From Plasmodium coatneyi (Eukaryota; Apicomplexa; Aconoidasida; Haemosporida; Plasmodiidae), in the NCBI RefSeq assembly GCF_001680005.1, contig NC_033567.1:1984001-2048000 (forward strand): a DNA stretch of 64,000 nucleotides. The letters run 5' to 3'. The notes below the pieces were generated by a model, which made no database searches, was not told the DNA's origin, and was given only the letters and a program-made list of their open reading frames with translations. Shown in pieces: positions 63,423 to 64,000 of the stretch (positions are counted from its first letter, which is position 1; every line of letters starts with the position of its first letter). The position numbers were made by a program, and so were the translations under genes.

Positions 63423-64000
63423 TTAGCAGTGCCCCACTCCTGCGGCACTATGTAAGTAATACTTAATCTGCTCGTCGAGGAGATCTATCCGGTTGAACAT
63501 CTCCTGATAAATATACTTCATTATGTCTATGTAGTTGCGTATCGTTTCGTCCTTATCCTTGGTACCAGACGCAACTAAAGTCATATCCTTTTCCATTTTT
63601 GCACGAAGCGAAGGATCCGTCAGGTCAATCCCGATGTCCTTAAATTTCTTATACGACAACACAAGAGCGATCCCCAAGTTGGTCGGAATGAACAAATTTT
63701 TACTATTCTTAAAGACGTAATTTCTTTTCTGGATATTTTCTATATGTTCATGCATAGTCGCATCTGTCCCTATTCCGTACTTATCCATGAGGGACAGTAA
63801 GTCAGATTCGGACAGGTATTTCGGAGGCTGTGTGATTCCTTCCTCCACTAACAAGCTATACGGATGGAACTCTTGGTTCACTTCAAAAGGCGGAATAATT
63901 TTATCATTCCATTTTTCGTATATATAAATTTCTAGGTAATTTTTTTTTACAATTTTTAATCCTTTACAAAAGAATTCCTCCCTCCCAATCGTGGCAACCA
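63423..64000 (-). CDS. TOP3: DNA topoisomerase III, C-terminal part (cut by window edge)
   Basis: Type IA topoisomerase; eukaryotic Top3 works with RecQ helicases to dissolve recombination intermediates in the nucleus (or organelles). The open frame runs from the right edge (VATIGREEFFCKGLKIVKKN) to a stop at 63423, about 191 residues. It carries the family block 'YGIGTDATMHEHIENIQKRN' preceded by PPKYLSESDLLSLM, then the gate-domain tail TNLGIALVLSYKKF and SLRAKMEKDMTLVASG. The toprim domain and active-site Tyr lie outside the window. The protein ends shortly after 'YYLHSAAGVGHC', with no C-terminal zinc fingers, as in short Top3 forms, unless more 3' exons exist. It is convergent with ENT1. 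Confidence 0.93.
   Translation of the reverse strand, partial: VATIGREEFFCKGLKIVKKNYLEIYIYEKWNDKIIPPFEVNQEFHPYSLLVEEGITQPPKYLSESDLLSLMDKYGIGTDATMHEHIENIQKRNYVFKNSKNLFIPTNLGIALVLSYKKFKDIGIDLTDPSLRAKMEKDMTLVASGTKDKDETIRNYIDIMKYIYQEMFNRIDLLDEQIKYYLHSAAGVGHC

Overview
This window is nuclear DNA of a malaria parasite. It is moderately AT-rich (not extremely so, as in P. falciparum), with long poly-A/poly-T runs between genes, very long exons padded with Asn/Lys/Asp-rich low-complexity insertions, and genes that end in several short 3' exons with small introns. Topoisomerase III, ENT1 nucleoside transporter, Alba4 and ethanolamine-phosphate cytidylyltransferase lie in the order I recall from P. falciparum chromosome 13. 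With the base composition this suggests the vivax/cynomolgi/knowlesi group; the species cannot be fixed from sequence alone.

Layout, left to right. 1-3.6 kb: no secure gene, one weak candidate exon. 3.6-13.9 kb (+): a giant SCC2/NIPBL-type cohesin loader with a reading-frame break near 11.2 kb. 14.4-15.1 kb (-): a small Cys-containing spliced gene. 15.6-20.1 kb (+): EFL1-type ribosome-biogenesis GTPase. 20.7-21.6 kb (-): a CIR_N protein with a SLU7-like motif. 21.8-22.2 kb (+): a possible mini-gene. 23.4-25.3 kb (-): a divergent small GTPase in many exons. 26.3-30.6 kb (+): a coiled-coil protein. 31.3-37.0 kb (+): a helical protein ending in a RAP-like segment. 37.0-38.6 kb (-): the axonemal dynein assembly factor DNAAF1/LRRC50 in seven exons. 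39.2-41.3 kb (-): ethanolamine-phosphate cytidylyltransferase. 45.9-48.7 kb (-): a 13-exon secreted protein. 52.5-53.9 kb (+): Alba4. 55.5-56.1 kb (-): a VMA21-like membrane protein. 57.3-59.1 kb (+): a polytopic membrane protein. 61.2-62.4 kb (+): ENT1. 62.9-63.1 kb: a possible structured RNA. 63.4-64.0 kb (-): the 3' part of topoisomerase III.

The genes do not form a pathway or operon; this is ordinary eukaryotic housekeeping synteny: chromosome cohesion, 60S maturation, splicing, male-gamete axoneme assembly, phospholipid synthesis, mRNA regulation, purine uptake. The least expected content is a set of multi-exon genes whose exons are each too short to stand out as ORFs, above all the secreted one at 45.9-48.7 kb, whose 12 exon junctions all keep phase. 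I assembled splice models by hand from GT-AG sites and phase; no RNA evidence or database search was used.
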